The notes: generated by a model not told the origin, from the sequence alone. Counted from the stretch's first letter, positions 1 through 12,735 are shown. The stretch: DNA of 64,000 nucleotides from Micropterus salmoides (GCF_014851395.1 NW_024040707.1:9150187-9214186), one strand, 5' to 3'. A program made the numbers and translations.

Positions 1-1728
1 AAACAGGTCGGATAGTCAGCTTTACCACAAATGCTGCCGCCGTCTTGAAGACCTGACACGAAGAGCTCGAATAACCTGAACAACCACAGAAAGAGACAGA
101 GACAGTGCAGAATGAATTTGTTTCGTGAATTTTTCCATTTGAAAGAAGCCCACCCAGTAAGAAAAACAAAAAACCCTAAAGAGGTAGAGAGGCTGTTAGA
201 GGAAATGGTATGTCAGAGCAGGAGTTAGCTCGCCCACAGTTGAGGTTGGGGGGTGGAGGGAGGGGAACCACTTTATATGTGTTTAAATGATGAATTAATT
301 AATTCTTTCATTTATAAACTGAATCGCCTGTGTTTCAGCAGGTTTTCTGCTCATTTTGAAAACTTTCTGCTCATTCAAACTCTATCCCACATATCTGTGT
401 TCTCTGACGTTTCAAGAACATAGTTGTAATAAAACAAAAATAACACTGTAATTTAATGAGAATAAAGCCATAATACTAATTATGTATATATTATAATAAT
501 AATTAACAATTTAACCGACCTATACTCTCGCCTCCCCTCAAGAGGCTAATCCCCTCTCGCCAGGCCATCCTTGTGAGTAAGAAGTTGTTCTTAAGTGTCC
601 TGCCTGCTTAAATTAAAATAATAATATTTTATTGAAGTTATTGCTTTACTGATGTGTTCCCGTTTGGGACAGCATCGGATGAGGAAGTCCACATTCTTCA
701 CTTGGGCACAAATCAAATTCTGCTCTTACAAAACCTGCACACTCTCAAATGCTGACTTGAACAGTGCACACATTTGTTTCATGCACACTTACTCTTTTCA
801 CATTGATTTGCATCCATATCTCTGCTACCTTTCTTTTGACATTCTCACAACATATGCCTGATAAATAAAGAAATTAAGAGTTGATTGCTTGTCATAGGAA
901 TGATAGATGAGTCTTGATTGAGAACGTTTTGCTTCCTCTGCACTTGTCTCTTGTGGTGTTCCTCAAGTATCACTTTTAGGCCCTATTTAATTTTAATTAT
1001 AAATGCTTCTACAGTCTGTTTCTAGAAAATGCAGCTATGCTTCCCCTTCATACCAGGTGAGGTGTGGGGGTTTCCAGTGTCTGGATGGTAACAGCTTTTT
1101 ATTGATATATACAGAGGTTTTGTAACTCCTTAAATCAGTGGTTTAACTGTAACGTTTGTGTCACTTTTGAAAGATCACTCTGAAGTTAGATTTTTTCAAA
1201 ATCAAATATTTTCTCTTTTTTTGAGACTGCCCTCCAAAGACAAACGACAGCATCAGTTGTTTCAGCAAGTGTCCCAAAATGATATGCTTATGTTCAAGTA
1301 TCAAAACATCTAACTCTAGCTGACGTAGTAATTACCACGGCAACAAAGGAAGAATTAAGGTGATGTTATTATATACAGACGATGACTACTGTTCGTTTCC
1401 TGTTTCCAACCGTCAAAGTTGCTTTTAAAAGCATGACCAGGATTATTTTCCAAACCATTACATTATGTTGTTAATGTCACCATGATGACAAACCTCCCCT
1501 AACCCTGAAAAAGTCTTTTATCCCAAGCCATGATGTTTCCATAACCACTTATTTTAAGTCAAAACATGAATGTAACCAAGTCGTTTTTTTTGTGAACAGT
1601 GATTTGTAACTGTTTTGAAAGGGACAGAGAAGTTATGTTGTCCTGTTGTAATTTCATTTGAATCTATTTGTAAAGCACTATGGTCACATGCTTGGAAAAT
1701 AAATTTCCTTGACTTGACCATGTTTGAT
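1..1728. other. Intergenic / possible 3' UTR of the Ig gene
   Basis: No coding exon or named repeat was recognised here. The part next to the Ig-domain gene could be its 3' untranslated region: a minus-strand AATAAA lies at 1098-1103, about 630 nt past the stop codon. The sequence is AT-rich, with simple ATA/TAT runs near 480-510. Confidence 0.4.
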
Positions 1729-3019
1729 TCATAACCTCCAACAAATCCATACAGTGTGTGCAGATAAACAGAGTTTATTTACCCAAATGCTGATTAGAGA
1801 TAAAATTATTTTGGTGAGGCCCACTGCCACATAGCCTATAATGCTCCACATGAATGGCAGGTCCTCAACTTGTTTGTGGCAGGGCAGGTCAGAGTGAGTT
1901 GTGTTCAACACATTGGTCATTGTTGTCAGCTCAGCCTGGGTCGTACACTCTGTATTCAGACAAATTAAAACACAAAATTATCAGTCCAGACTGGTAGAAA
2001 TCTATCACAGCAATAACTGTCGTTTGACACTGATTAAACATTATTTCTTTCTTTTTTTAAGTCAAACAGAGGTAGCATTTGTCTATTGGGAGACTTTGAA
2101 AAAGGAATAGTAGAATATCTATGTGTACAAAAAGGCATAGATGCCACAGTAGAAAAGGAAATATGCTGCCTTTTGATGTGGAAAATAACCAGTTTCACTA
2201 GCAGCTGCCATTAACATCTTGTCACTGCGTTAGAAATCAAAAGTTTAGAGATGATAAACGTGTCAACATGCAATCCAGATGTGTGAAGAAGAAGTGTGTA
2301 CAGTCATATATTGTATAATATATATATAATTATGGTGGAAATGAAAGTCAGAGCTTACCATTAACCGTTAGAGCGACTTTGAGATACTTATTTTGACCTC
2401 CTACATTTGCACTGATGAAACATTCGTAGGTGCCCGAATCTTCAGGTGTCACACTGCGGAGGAACAGACTGTGTTTCTCTCCAAACCTGGCAGGACGACT
2501 GAAGTTGTAGTTCTGTGTGGTCTCCTCACCTTTAGCTCTCCTGATAATGCCACTTTTACCCTTGTTGGTCATCTGTTCAAATTAACAACCAAAAAGTCAT
2601 TTTAGACCATGTAATGAAATCAAAGTCACTGATTTACAAAACTTTTTACTGTACCTTAAATTTAGCAACATTTATGTCTGAAAGCCTGAAATGGGTGACT
2701 GACCTTGTACCACGTCACTGAGAGGAAATCCATGCTGTCAATATCAACATCTGGACACTTAAGTGGGACATCTTCTTTGCAGCTTGCATGAATTTCTGGC
2801 AGACTCTGGGTTGCGTAATGCACCAGCAGCATCTGTGATAATCATACCACAGTGTTAAGAGCACAAGTATTTTAAATTAGTGCACACTGCATCAATTCAC
2901 TGAACTACTTATCTAGTGGATGAAACAATTAATAAAATATTGAAAAAAATATTACATATTTTAATTATACTATAAAGTCAGACTTCACTCACCTTAATGA
3001 ACAACACCTTTTGAGACAT
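1729..3019 (-). CDS. V-set Ig-domain type I membrane protein, CD83-like (4 exons)
   Basis: Exons are 2993-3019, 2704-2832, 2359-2572 and 1729-1949. All borders are GT/AG and the phases are consistent. The spliced frame is 591 nt, giving 196 residues. Residues 1-21 form a hydrophobic signal peptide split by intron 1. The V-set domain covers about 22-122: Cys35 and Cys103 make the disulfide, Trp50 is the core tryptophan (WYK), and the EDSGTYEC motif is at 96-103. N-glycosylation sequons are at Asn75 and Asn139. One membrane span is at about 157-179. The visible tail is short (about 17 residues). A GT within the Trp179 region could be a further donor, so extra 3' exons are possible. The start has A at -3. 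Length, the CKEDV...CP start of the domain and the build recall CD83 (an immunoglobulin-superfamily marker of activated dendritic cells), but the tail does not look like mammalian CD83. SIRP-like or other V-set receptors are alternatives. Surface location is inferred; the ligand is unknown. Confidence 0.7.
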
Positions 3020-3307
3020 CTTCCACACTTAAACTGTCACTTGAGTTAGCTGTAAGTGGTGTTGCTTTCCCTCACTTCACTTGAAATGGAGTCAGTTTCC
3101 TGTCAAGGGGCACATTTCAACTATTAAGAGGCATTTACTGTACAATACACCACCATGTGGCAAAACTGTATTATTACTGTATTAATTCTTTGAGTTTTGG
3201 GTCACTTCCTCAGCACAGTTCAGATCTTTTAATGCCCCACGAGGACTTTTTTCAGCAAGACAGCTTAAAGTAATTACAAATAGTTTTATCTGGTTATGAA
3301 ACAGTCT

Positions 3308-3360
3308 CAGTTTAATACTGATGCCTATATGAGTCGTATACAGGCATCAGTATTAAACTG
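3308..3360. repeat. Perfect 19-bp inverted repeat (hairpin)
   Basis: Arms at 3308-3326 and 3342-3360 are exact reverse complements around a 15-bp spacer. It lies about 290 bp upstream of the Ig gene start codon. The lack of any mismatch suggests a recent snap-back duplication or a selected structure. Confidence 0.85.
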
Positions 3361-3818
3361 ATAGTCTTCCAGTCCCTGGAGCCGATTCCCCACAAAATCA
3401 GATGAAATTATGTAAAGTTTCACAGAGAGTAGTATGTTAAAAGGACACAAGAGGAGATTTTCCATTAGATAATTCTAATTTTGACGTTATATTTTATGGT
3501 TATGGCTGATACTGGGGCAAGATCAGCAAATAGAGACTAAAAGTTAGGATACCTCGGCCTTTGCTGCTTCAATTTTGACTGTTCTTTATAAGCAGACGGG
3601 GCACAGGCTGTCTAATTACATGTCAAATGCATTTTTCCCAAAACTGGTTTCTGTCATTTTAGGTATCTGTTATCACTCTGATGTTTGTTAAAGTGCAAAT
3701 TTTCCTGTTACGATTGGTTTTAATTTATTAGTCGATGCTATTAAAAGTGGGTTTCACATCATTATTGATGTGTTGAGTCGGCAGTGTTTGGGCGGGACTT
3801 TGATACTAACCCCTTATC

Positions 3819-4460
3819 CCTGCGCAGACTCCATGGCTCTAAATGACATCACTAGAGCAACATGGCAGCGCCCATATCTAGGATATTTTGTTTTCATTTT
3901 TGTACAGTAGGAGGAAGTGGAGACGAGTCGTCCATCTTTATATAAAGTCTATGGTTTTGGCTGACCTCCAATGGTGCAGGGTCCGGTCCGGGGCCGTCAT
4001 AGAGATGGATGTGATGCAATATTGTTTAAATGTGGGGATAATGGCACATATTTTCAGACAATCTCTCCAAAAAGACATTCATACTGTTTAAAACATGGAA
4101 AATTACAGAAAAGTCGGGTCAAAATAAAAAAAGATGAGAAAGATGAGAAAGAGGTTCAAACCCTTGAACCAGTCTCACCTCCACACAGCTGCATCATGAT
4201 GGAAGAAGTGGGTGTTAATGTCAATATGTCGATATTACTGAAATGGTAGGACACAGCTCTCCCCAATGCACTGCTGGAATGGTGTGGAGGGATGAGGTCC
4301 GAATGTTTTCCGCATTAAAATGTCTAAAAATGCTTAGACCTACATTTTGTTGAGTTGTGTACTCACATTATCCCGAATGTTTTCAAACCCAGACAAATCC
4401 GTAATTTTAATAAAGCTAAGGTGCGTTTCATTTGGTCGCCTGTCAATGGTGTCTCCTTTG
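3819..4460. repeat. Probable teleost interspersed repeat (MITE-like)
   Basis: The block holds a motif repeatedly found in teleost genomes, a 'ccatctttatataaagtcta' run near 3932. An ORF at 3971-4249 (92 codons) crosses it but resembles no protein. Boundaries are uncertain. Confidence 0.35.
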
Positions 4461-6525
4461 GATGATATAAAATCTTAGGCTCTCTGTGGGTATCTGGGCA
4501 GATTTTGGTGTATACAGGCTCGGAAACATTTTAGCTGGTCAGTGAGATGTATCTCTAGGAGACCGACTGTCTTACATACTGTAGGCTCACACCATTGACA
4601 CACACAAACACACACTGTTATGAGGCTGGCTCATCCTGTTGTTTTCATCTCAGGGAACTCCCCATTGTCTGCCTTCAAGCATATTATTTGTATGTGTCGC
4701 TCTTGTTGACAAAGGAGGTCGATATATGGTTATTAATAGCAGACTGGCTTTATGGAAAAGGGAAGAGTGAGGTCTTTAGATTCCACCATCTGCATTCAAC
4801 AATGCCTCATTCAGCAGCAGCTGGCACAGCGAGAGCAGGGACGTAGAAATTTACTGAGGTTACCACCAGATCATCAGTGGAAATGATTTTTTTTGTTTGC
4901 TTCCTATTGGACACCGGTAACTGCAGCTGTGAGCGGTTTTAGATTTATGACAGTGGGGTTAATCTCAGCATGAGAAATAAACAGCAAATACAAAAGCATG
5001 ATACTTCACAGTTTTTAAATATCTCTCACTTGTTGGTCAGTGCAGATGTTCAGATATTCCAGTGCTCTATTTAGTTAAACAGCTTAATCAAGCACAAGGG
5101 AATTTTACAGTTATATAAATGATGTGTTATAAGGAAATAGCGTGTTTATTAACTTCAGTGACCAAAACTGCTGAAGCTTTAAGACTCATCAAAGTTGTGA
5201 TTCTCTGAAGGTTTAATTGGTGTAAATGTGATTGAGTGCATGTGTGATATGTGCATGTATGTGTTTGATTCTGGCTCTCTGTGCTGTAGTTACAGGGTGT
5301 TGCACGCCAAAGTAAATCCCAGAGGTTGTTAGCACGCCCAGCTGCTGGTGGAGGTCTCCATGTTTCTGTCAGCGAGGTTGTTCACTGCACACTCTTTAGC
5401 CTCTGATTGAGGAAATCCTGACTGTTTGCTCTGTTTGCTGAAATGAAATGTCCCAATGGTTCCGCCATCTCTCCCACAGGTCCTGTATATAGAGACTTTC
5501 CCATGAAGACTCTGCATGTTTACAGGGGTTTGACAGATATATAGCTCTTTGATGGACCGTAACAGCGTCAATGTTTAAGTACTAGAGAGGCTGATATATT
5601 ATATTTTATAGATAATTCAAGCAATTTTTTAATTAAACCCGGAATTGTACTGTTGTATTGTCAGGAGGAAAAATATCTAAAATGGTAATTAGAAAATACA
5701 GTTTTTTGGAGCAAGGAAGCATAACATAAAAAACTAAGTAAATACAAAAACACAACTGATGACATTAAAGGTGCTAGTACTATACACACACTGCAACAAT
5801 ATGAACAGGGACAAGCTCGAGGGGAACCAAGAGGTAGTTTATGGTACTACATTAGAATTAAGAGTATATATGACATGTGGGGAAAATGAACTTTTTAACC
5901 TGTTACACTTCACTTTTAGCGACCTCTATCTCTGACTAGGAGATGTTGTCAAATTTCTTAAAGAGAGGACGGTTCAGATTTATTATGACTGCGTTCCTAG
6001 TGATTTGTTAACTTAAAATGTCTGATAGTGAAGGCTGCTGCTCACCAATGACTTTAATCGCCACAGTGACAATGTTGTCCAGTTGTTTCATGTTTCACAC
6101 ATTCAAATTCCTGCACCATCAAATTGGTGAGAAGGTTGGGACTGATTTGGGGCTTTAAAATAACACAATTAGCTCTCTGTAAACATTTAACACATCTAAC
6201 CTCCCCAGGAAATGCTGTCTTTGTTGCAATTTCTTGCAACCATATGACCATAACAAAATGCTTATAGCTTATTAGTAGGCTCGTTAGTTGCTCTTTAAGG
6301 CAGGATGAGGTTTGTAGAATAAACTCTGGACTACCTTAAAATTTAAAATCACTTAACAAAAGAATGCTATGTTGCAAGTACATCAATTAATGAAATAAAG
6401 ACATAAAAAACACAGACATGAGAACTGTCACTACAATCTGAAGCACCAGCTGAAGCTCACTAACAAGACCCAACCTATGCCCACACTAAGGGTTCTTTGA
6501 GGTTTTACCTAGGCACAGTGGTGAT
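4461..6525. other. Intergenic, no gene seen
   Basis: Short open frames only, none with domain-like sequence. The sequence is AT-rich and no clear repeat boundary was found. Confidence 0.4.
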
Positions 6526-6795
6526 TTGAGCCAAATGCTAATGGTAGCATGCTAACATGCTGATGTTCAGTGCATTCGGTGTAATGCATAACATTGTCAC
6601 CATCTTAGTTTGCCATGTTAGCATGCTAACATTTGCTAATTAGCAATGAACACAAAGTACAGCTGTGGCTGATTGGAATGTAATTAGTTTTGTGTGCAGT
6701 ATTGGACACATTAATTTTTTGACTTGATCATGACACTACATGAAAAGTCAAGGGGTCATCAAAGTCAGCCTCTGGGGACCATGAAGTATATAAAA
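6526..6795 (+). repeat. Teleost dispersed repeat with 'tagcatgctaac' units
   Basis: Two copies of a near-palindromic gttagcatgctaacat-type unit lie near 6545 and 6617. They are followed by the cacaaagtacagctgtggct segment and then a tcatcaaagtcagcctctgg segment. The same pieces recur near 62210-62265 and 63396-63960 in this window, so this is a dispersed family. It is probably non-autonomous. Confidence 0.55.
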
Positions 6796-7779
6796 ATGTT
6801 CAACATTGCCATTCCTAAATTCATGTTGTTAAATATAATAATAACAATAATAATAAGTTTAATTGTAGATCACTTATCAAACAAAGTACAAAGTGCTTCA
6901 CAGAGTGATAAAATTCAAGAGATCAATAAAAGATGTAAAATCATAGCAGTTGATAAGAAACAATAAAATATAACAAAGTGCACAGAACAAAAGGTTAAGC
7001 AGGAAATAAGACAATAAACATGCTTCTTTCTGTAACACTAAGAGCATCAAGTGAAAATAGACATAGACATACAAGGTGATAATTTGTCAGTGTAATGTTT
7101 ACAGCTTGGTTCTATTACCCCAAGGTTTAACTGGCTAATATCTGATATTCAATAAATTGCAATATAAATTTCTTTTATTTAAACTACCACACACACACAC
7201 AAACATGTCAGACACTATGATAAATATACTGTATGCAGTATATATTATTGAGAGGATGAGTACTTTTCTATTCACTAAGAATATGATATTTTTCTGATGT
7301 TTGATCTGGACAAAACATTTGCTTTTACACTATTGAATACGTCTGTAAGTGGCTATAATTATTCCAACTTTGTGAGGGAACTGAGGCTGCAGAGCTGCAT
7401 CACATTGCCTGTTCAACTGTTTGTTTAAGGAAGCAAAAAACCCCTTTCAGTCTGCATTGCAGGATCACCTCCGCCTCTGGGCTTTGGCAGGCTGCTGAGT
7501 GCTGGGGGTTGATTGTCCGAGCCTGCACTAGAACAGAGCTGTGTTACGACGATCTGTATTGTTCCCTAATTTCTTCTCAGGGATTTCCTTTTGCCAGCTC
7601 CCCACACCCAACCATCCTTTTCAATGTACAGTCCTCCATCATCCTCCCTCTGTCTGAAGACCTTGCCAAAGTTTCTGGCACATGAAAGCAATTGTTCTTG
7701 TACGTTTGAGGAGACGCAACCGGCTCCTCAGACGGGCTTTTCTCCCTCACAGAAGCTCAGCTGATGGCTGGGAAGACTT
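6796..7779. other. Intergenic, no gene seen
   Basis: AT-rich DNA with a short (AC)n run near 7191-7202. No coding signal was seen. Confidence 0.35.
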
Positions 7780-7806
7780 CCTCCTCCTCCTCCTCCTCCT
7801 CCTCCT
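7780..7806. repeat. (CTC)n microsatellite
   Basis: Nine uninterrupted trinucleotide units. They create spurious poly-Leu and poly-Arg/Gly open frames on both strands. Confidence 0.9.
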
Positions 7807-7809
7807 TTT

Positions 7810-9600
7810 GGAAAAGTGGTCATGTTCAGTAAAATCGGAAGCGAGGTATCTGAGTCCTGAGCCACAAAGTGACTCAGAACCATTAATATCTTTGACATGC
7901 AGGTGGAGCGAGGGGCCACATCCCCAGCCAATGAGTGTTTGAAACACGCTGAAACAGACTGTGAGAGCAAAAAGCTATTAAAATATTACCATGTGTAGGT
8001 TTGTGTCTAACAAGAGCTCTCTGGCAAGACTACAAAATGCCGAAGGTAAGCACCCATCTGGGAATCAGGACTGCGCTCCCAGATGATGCTGAAAAAACAC
8101 TTTACATCCTTCTAGTTTCTGGATCATCTATTTTAGCTTTTTTTTCTTCCTTTAGTGAGGCAAGAACAGGAACACATTTGAGCTGTCGGAGCAGTGATTT
8201 GTGTTTGATCTGTAAAGATTTTTTCATGGAGCCATTGCCCAACAGGACTCATTAAATTGTGCTTCTTAAATGTGACTATTTCCTCTTCTGTTTGTTTAGT
8301 CCATTAACTGTTCAACATAAACAGGCTGAGATGTTACATTATGTCAGTTTCTTTCACATTTATGCACAAATAAATCACACTAAACTGCAATCTGTAATGT
8401 ACAATAAAGCAATGCACTTCTCAATGAGCAACATAAAGCAGACAAATTTTATACACTACATACAGTGGTGTTTTTGGTTTAATCTAAAGTGAACTTTATT
8501 GTACAATTAAATGTTATTGCTGTAGTGTAGCATGTGAAACCTGTACACTTATCTTCAGAAAATCATCATAAAATTTTTTACTGCTATTTTGTTTGGTTTA
8601 TTTTAAGCGATAAATCCCACACACTAAAATTCAATTCAGCACCCATGGGTAGAAAATGAAAATGGGTTGTTTTGAACCTGAGTTATTTTTATATATTATT
8701 GTTGGATTATTTACCCAGGTTGAAGCATGGTATGGTTGGAAACTGTTAAAGTCTACTCTAGCTATTTTTAAACTGGTATGTCATTATTTGTTACAGATTG
8801 TTACTGTGTATCCTTACCAGTTTTGAATGTCTCACATACATCATTTCGTAACACTAACAGTAAGTTTGAGACAGTTTTAAGGTAAAACTTGTTGTGTTTA
8901 ACATGGGGTCAAAATAGCAATATGTTAGTTTGAGTAAACAACTCAACAGTAAAGTAAAACGTTACCCTAACACTGGGCCAAAACAACCAATTGATATGGG
9001 GTAAAATTAACCGAGTATTGCCTCTGTGTTATATTAATCCATTTCTTTTTTGTGTGCAGGACAGCAGAAAGGATGGAAGTAAAACTCCTCACTCTGTGCT
9101 ACTTGGCTTTATATGTTTATTTATATAAAGTTACACTGGTGAGTTCAGGCTTCATCCAAAGAGATGACATAATATGGCAGAAAAAGATCATGTGTTATGT
9201 TAAGTGTTATGTTCTTGTTGTTTTCTTTTTCATTCACAAAACAACACAGACTATCAAGGTCATTTTCCATCACAAGTCACAAAACTGACAGGAGGAGGCG
9301 GAACTGCTGTCTATCTGCATTTCATATCCCCTGAAATTCTTCCTGCACAAAATGTCTTTTGGGATTAAGAGATGTGAGCGTCTGAGGAAGAGGAAAAACT
9401 CACCAAAGTGAAGCAGTAAACCTCTGCAGTGGTCCCCAGGTGGATGCTTGCCTGTCAGACATGTTAAACAGGTCCACACTGGCATTATTTCCTGCCTTTG
9501 CTTTCCTCCCCCATCTCTTCTGATGGCCTCTGACATTAATTCATCTCATCTGTCATCTTGAAAGAAAAAAAGAAAAAGTCTCCTTCTGAATATGTTGGTT
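7810..9600. other. Intergenic with degenerate repeats
   Basis: No gene was recognised. The stretch 8870-9015 contains several 'ggggtaaaat / gggccaaaac' style units typical of teleost non-autonomous elements built of TGGGT/ACCCA words, but no ends could be set. Confidence 0.3.
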
Positions 9601-9619
9601 TGCTCGTGCTCAAAAAGAA

Positions 9620-9900
9620 CCACCAGAGAGCTGTACAACTGGGTCCCAGTACCGGATGATGTCAAGATTGGCGCTGACCCAAAGCCCGTCGCACTGAGAG
9701 TTCCTCGGAGAGGTCGGCTGCGCGTTGTTTTCCCTTCCTGTGCCTCCATGACATCTTCCTGCCGGCAGGAGCCTCGGGGAGCCATTTGATGAGGCCCGGG
9801 GCTCAGAGCATGGAGGACTTAGCACAGCAAATTCCAGTTAGCCTGACAAGGCTGGGGGGCGGGGGGCTGAGGGGAGCTCGGACCCCCAGCATGCACCTTT
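9620..9900. other. GC-rich non-repetitive block between the Ig gene and tcf15
   Basis: This block is clearly more GC- and CpG-rich than its surroundings and has no recognised repeat words. Open frames run through both strands (9592-9789 plus; 9546-9785 and 9610-9825 minus) without protein-like features. It lies about 1.5 kb past the tcf15 stop and could be a regulatory element or an unrecognised exon. Confidence 0.3.
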
Positions 9901-11149
9901 AACTGCCTCAGAATTCACTTTCCATACAGCCTCCTGTGTCACCGGAGAGCCTCCCTCTGTGATTTTGAGGACTAAGTTTGCAGTCTGATTCAGACAGGAA
10001 CTTAGAGCTCAGCTGTCTGTGTGTCTGAGCTGCAATCTGCCTGTTAGAATGATCACACAGTGTCTTTTTAAGATTGGAGAAGACAGAGAGAGGCCCACAG
10101 AGACTGGGCTGCTTTTGCTTAGCAGCCTGATTTCTCAGCACTTATGAAATGTTTCCAAGTGTAAAGCAGCCTGAATTGGTTCAGAGCTATGAAGACCATG
10201 TTGAAAGAGAATGTAAAAGTAGAAAATTAACAAACATTTGCAGCTGATTGTAAGAAAACAAGTAAAATGACAATGATGATAGTAGAGTAACAAACCCAAC
10301 CTCTGCTGCCACGTGAACTAATCCACTGATAAGAAATAAAGTCACAGAAAGACAAGTTATCTTCAGGATCCATGGCAGCATTGTATTTGCGTCATTTGCC
10401 ACGATTGCACGTCAGCGGGGTTTCACTTCTGTGCTCCACCATGACCTCTGACCTCTTACCCCATCTCTCCCTGTCCACTGGGCCCACAGCAGTGATTTAT
10501 CCCTCTGACATACCAACAGCTGTGTTGGGGGCTCCGAGCAGAGTGTGGGCTACTATTTGCCGTGACTAATCGATAGCAGACTTCAAAAAAACACCAATCG
10601 TGAGAGTTGGAAAAAAATACACACCAGTTATCGACACCAGAAACCCTGAACCTTTGCTGTGGCTCTGCAAGCTTCATAAACAAGGCCTTGGCAACATCAC
10701 TGGAAACAATGGAAATGTCTGCATGTGTGTGTGAGACATCTTTCCATAAAGACATTTTTTACCAGTAAGTTGGAAAATATATATTTGCAAATGGAGATAA
10801 ATGTTAATTGAGTGAAGATGTCAGAATGTAGGAGGAGTAGGATTAGGGTTAGCTGAGAACAACCAATTTACAAACTTCACCTTCTCATTATATAACAAGA
10901 CCCCCCCCCAAGCTTCCAACAGACAAGGTCTGAAAAGATCATTTTCATAATTTTCTATTTTTTCATTTCATCAATATATTCTAGCTGTACATCAATGTTC
11001 GAGTCATTACTACCATCGGAAGCATAGTTTGACAGGACTAATATTCATCTTGTTTGACAGCTTTTGTGTGTTTATTGTTGTCATAAGACACTGTGATCAA
11101 AATAAGGAATCAGATTAAAAAAAGTTGCTTTTTTTTTGATAAAATATAT
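9901..11149. other. Intergenic 3' of tcf15
   Basis: No gene was seen. A poly-C run is at 10902-10910 and a two-unit ggattagggttag at about 10840. The proximal part may belong to a longer tcf15 3' UTR, since another minus-strand AATAAA lies near 11070. Confidence 0.3.
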
Positions 11150-11155
11150 TTTATT
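11150..11155 (-). terminator. Candidate polyadenylation signal of tcf15
   Basis: AATAAA on the minus strand about 250 nt beyond the tcf15 stop codon, in an AT-rich stretch. This is a plausible distance for a compact fish gene. Confidence 0.4.
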
Positions 11156-11400
11156 TAAAACTTTTGGGGGGAAAAGGGACCAAAAACTCATAAGTTTCAA
11201 AAAATGCACTGCATCTTTGAAAGGCTTATGCTTACATTTCTCAGTCAAGTATAAATAGTCTCTTCTTTGGTTCCATCTTCTGATTCATCATTTGATCCAG
11301 CATGTGTATGTGTGTGTGTGTGCTATGTAACACCAGCTTTGACTCTTCCCTGAGAAAGTCTTTGAGGATTTCAGGTTGCTGATCACTCACTGGACTTCAA

Positions 11401-12514
11401 TCAGCGTCTCATTCGTAGAGGGCCCAGCCCTCGCATTTTAAGACAGTCTTTGCCATCCTTTATCTGGAAAAAAAAAGATGAACGTTTCAGTCATATAAAC
11501 ATTCAACACTATTTAATTTAACTGCACTAAAACTCATTGCATTTGTTTTCCTAAGGAAATTAAGATTATTCATTTTTATTTTCAACAAATCTACAATAAT
11601 TATTATCAACTTCAACTATTTGAAGGCAAAGGCAAGAGGAAGGTATTAATTGTGATGTATATCACATTATGTTTTGCACCGCAATATAGTTAAGTAGAAG
11701 TAGAAGCAGAAGTAAAAACAAATAAAAAAAAATTACATCTGTGTGTGAATGTGTGAGGAATTTACAAAGAGCGCCAAAATATATTCAGTGCGTAAAAGTG
11801 CTTTTTTACGCTATTCAGTAAGACAAAATAATGGAGTTACCCTAAAGTGTTCACTATTGGAGAATTAACAGATGCTGCATTAGACGCAATTTTCTCAAAA
11901 AGCATGATAAAGACAAAAAACCCAACATGTATCAGGCTCACAGCCACTTTTTATATTTTGCGCATTTAACATATCAGTAGTAGCTTATTAAAGCTGCACT
12001 GGATTTTATGCCGGTACAGTAAAACAGCATTTACCCCTTTTCTCTGGTTGCTCAAACAGAAGGTGCAGATGGTCCGCGGCTGCTGCGCCCCGCTCTCTCC
12101 TTGCGCATGAACCGGGCCTAGGCAGGGCTGTCCATCACCGCCGCCGTCCCCGAGAAGAAGCACATTGGCCAGGTGGGAAATGTAGCTGGATGCCAGTCGA
12201 AGAGTTTCAATTTTGGAGAGCTTTCTGTCCACCGGCTCGGTGGGTATGAGAGTCCTGAGAGCTGTGAACGCCGTGTTGACACTCTGGGTCCTGCCTCTCT
12301 CCCTGGCGTTAGCTGCACTCCTCTGTTTCACGACCACCGCGGAGTCTCCTACCAGTTTGCGAGAAATCCTTCTTCGTTTTTCGCTGGAGCCACAGTAACT
12401 TTGCTCCGAGCTGCCGTCGCTTTCGCTGCGGTTTTCGTCATCCTCGGACGTGACAGTGAAGTCTGAATAGATCAAGTGTGTCGCCACAGGCCGCAGCATG
12501 GCGTAAGTCATCAT
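11401..12514 (-). CDS. tcf15: Transcription factor 15 / paraxis, bHLH (2 exons)
   Basis: Exon 1 is 12035-12514 and exon 2 is 11401-11463 (GT/AG, phase 0), giving 180 residues from the first ATG. The protein is a class II bHLH factor that dimerises with E proteins and acts in paraxial mesoderm and somites. The N-terminus carries the family's MLRPVATH block and an acidic EDDENRSESD stretch (24-33). The basic region, including the ANARERGRTQSVNTAF block, starts near residue 64 and the helix-loop-helix runs to about 120. The C-terminus keeps the QPRTICTFCLSNQRKG block (145-160), and exon 2 supplies the conserved CLKMRGLGPLR tail. All these blocks match mammalian TCF15. The second ATG (12509-12511) has a better context (A at -3) and aligns with the human start, so translation may begin there. 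A TATA box lies about 215 bp upstream. Neighbours srxn1 and scrt2 match human 20p13. TCF15 was preferred over scleraxis because of the CTFCLSNQ tail and the synteny. Confidence 0.96.
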
Positions 12515-12718
12515 TAAAAGTTACAAGTCCCGGTGTGGCTCTAAATCCTCTTTTAGATCAGACAGAAAACCAACTCAGGGGCTAACCCTACATCTCAGTA
12601 TGGCACAAAGACTGCATATAACTACTTGTGAAAAAAAGACGTTTTTAATAAAGCTGAACGACTTTTCATGAGTGAGTCTGCAGTGGCCTATTTTAAGGAT
12701 GGACGCAGACTACCTGGT

Positions 12719-12735
12719 CAGCTGGGCTCTTATAG
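12719..12735 (-). promoter_or_regulatory. TATA box and E-box of tcf15
   Basis: On the minus strand a CTATAAG box lies at 12729-12735, next to a CAGCTG E-box at 12719-12724 and about 215 nt upstream of the start codon. A 5' UTR of about 190 nt is implied. Function is inferred from position. Confidence 0.55.

Noticed and set aside
7728..7970. Poly-Gly / poly-Arg frames
   Set aside because: Products of the (CTC)n microsatellite read on the other strand.
12173..12466. 97-codon plus-strand open frame
   Set aside because: Antisense shadow of tcf15 exon 1, whose bHLH sequence is unmistakable on the other strand.
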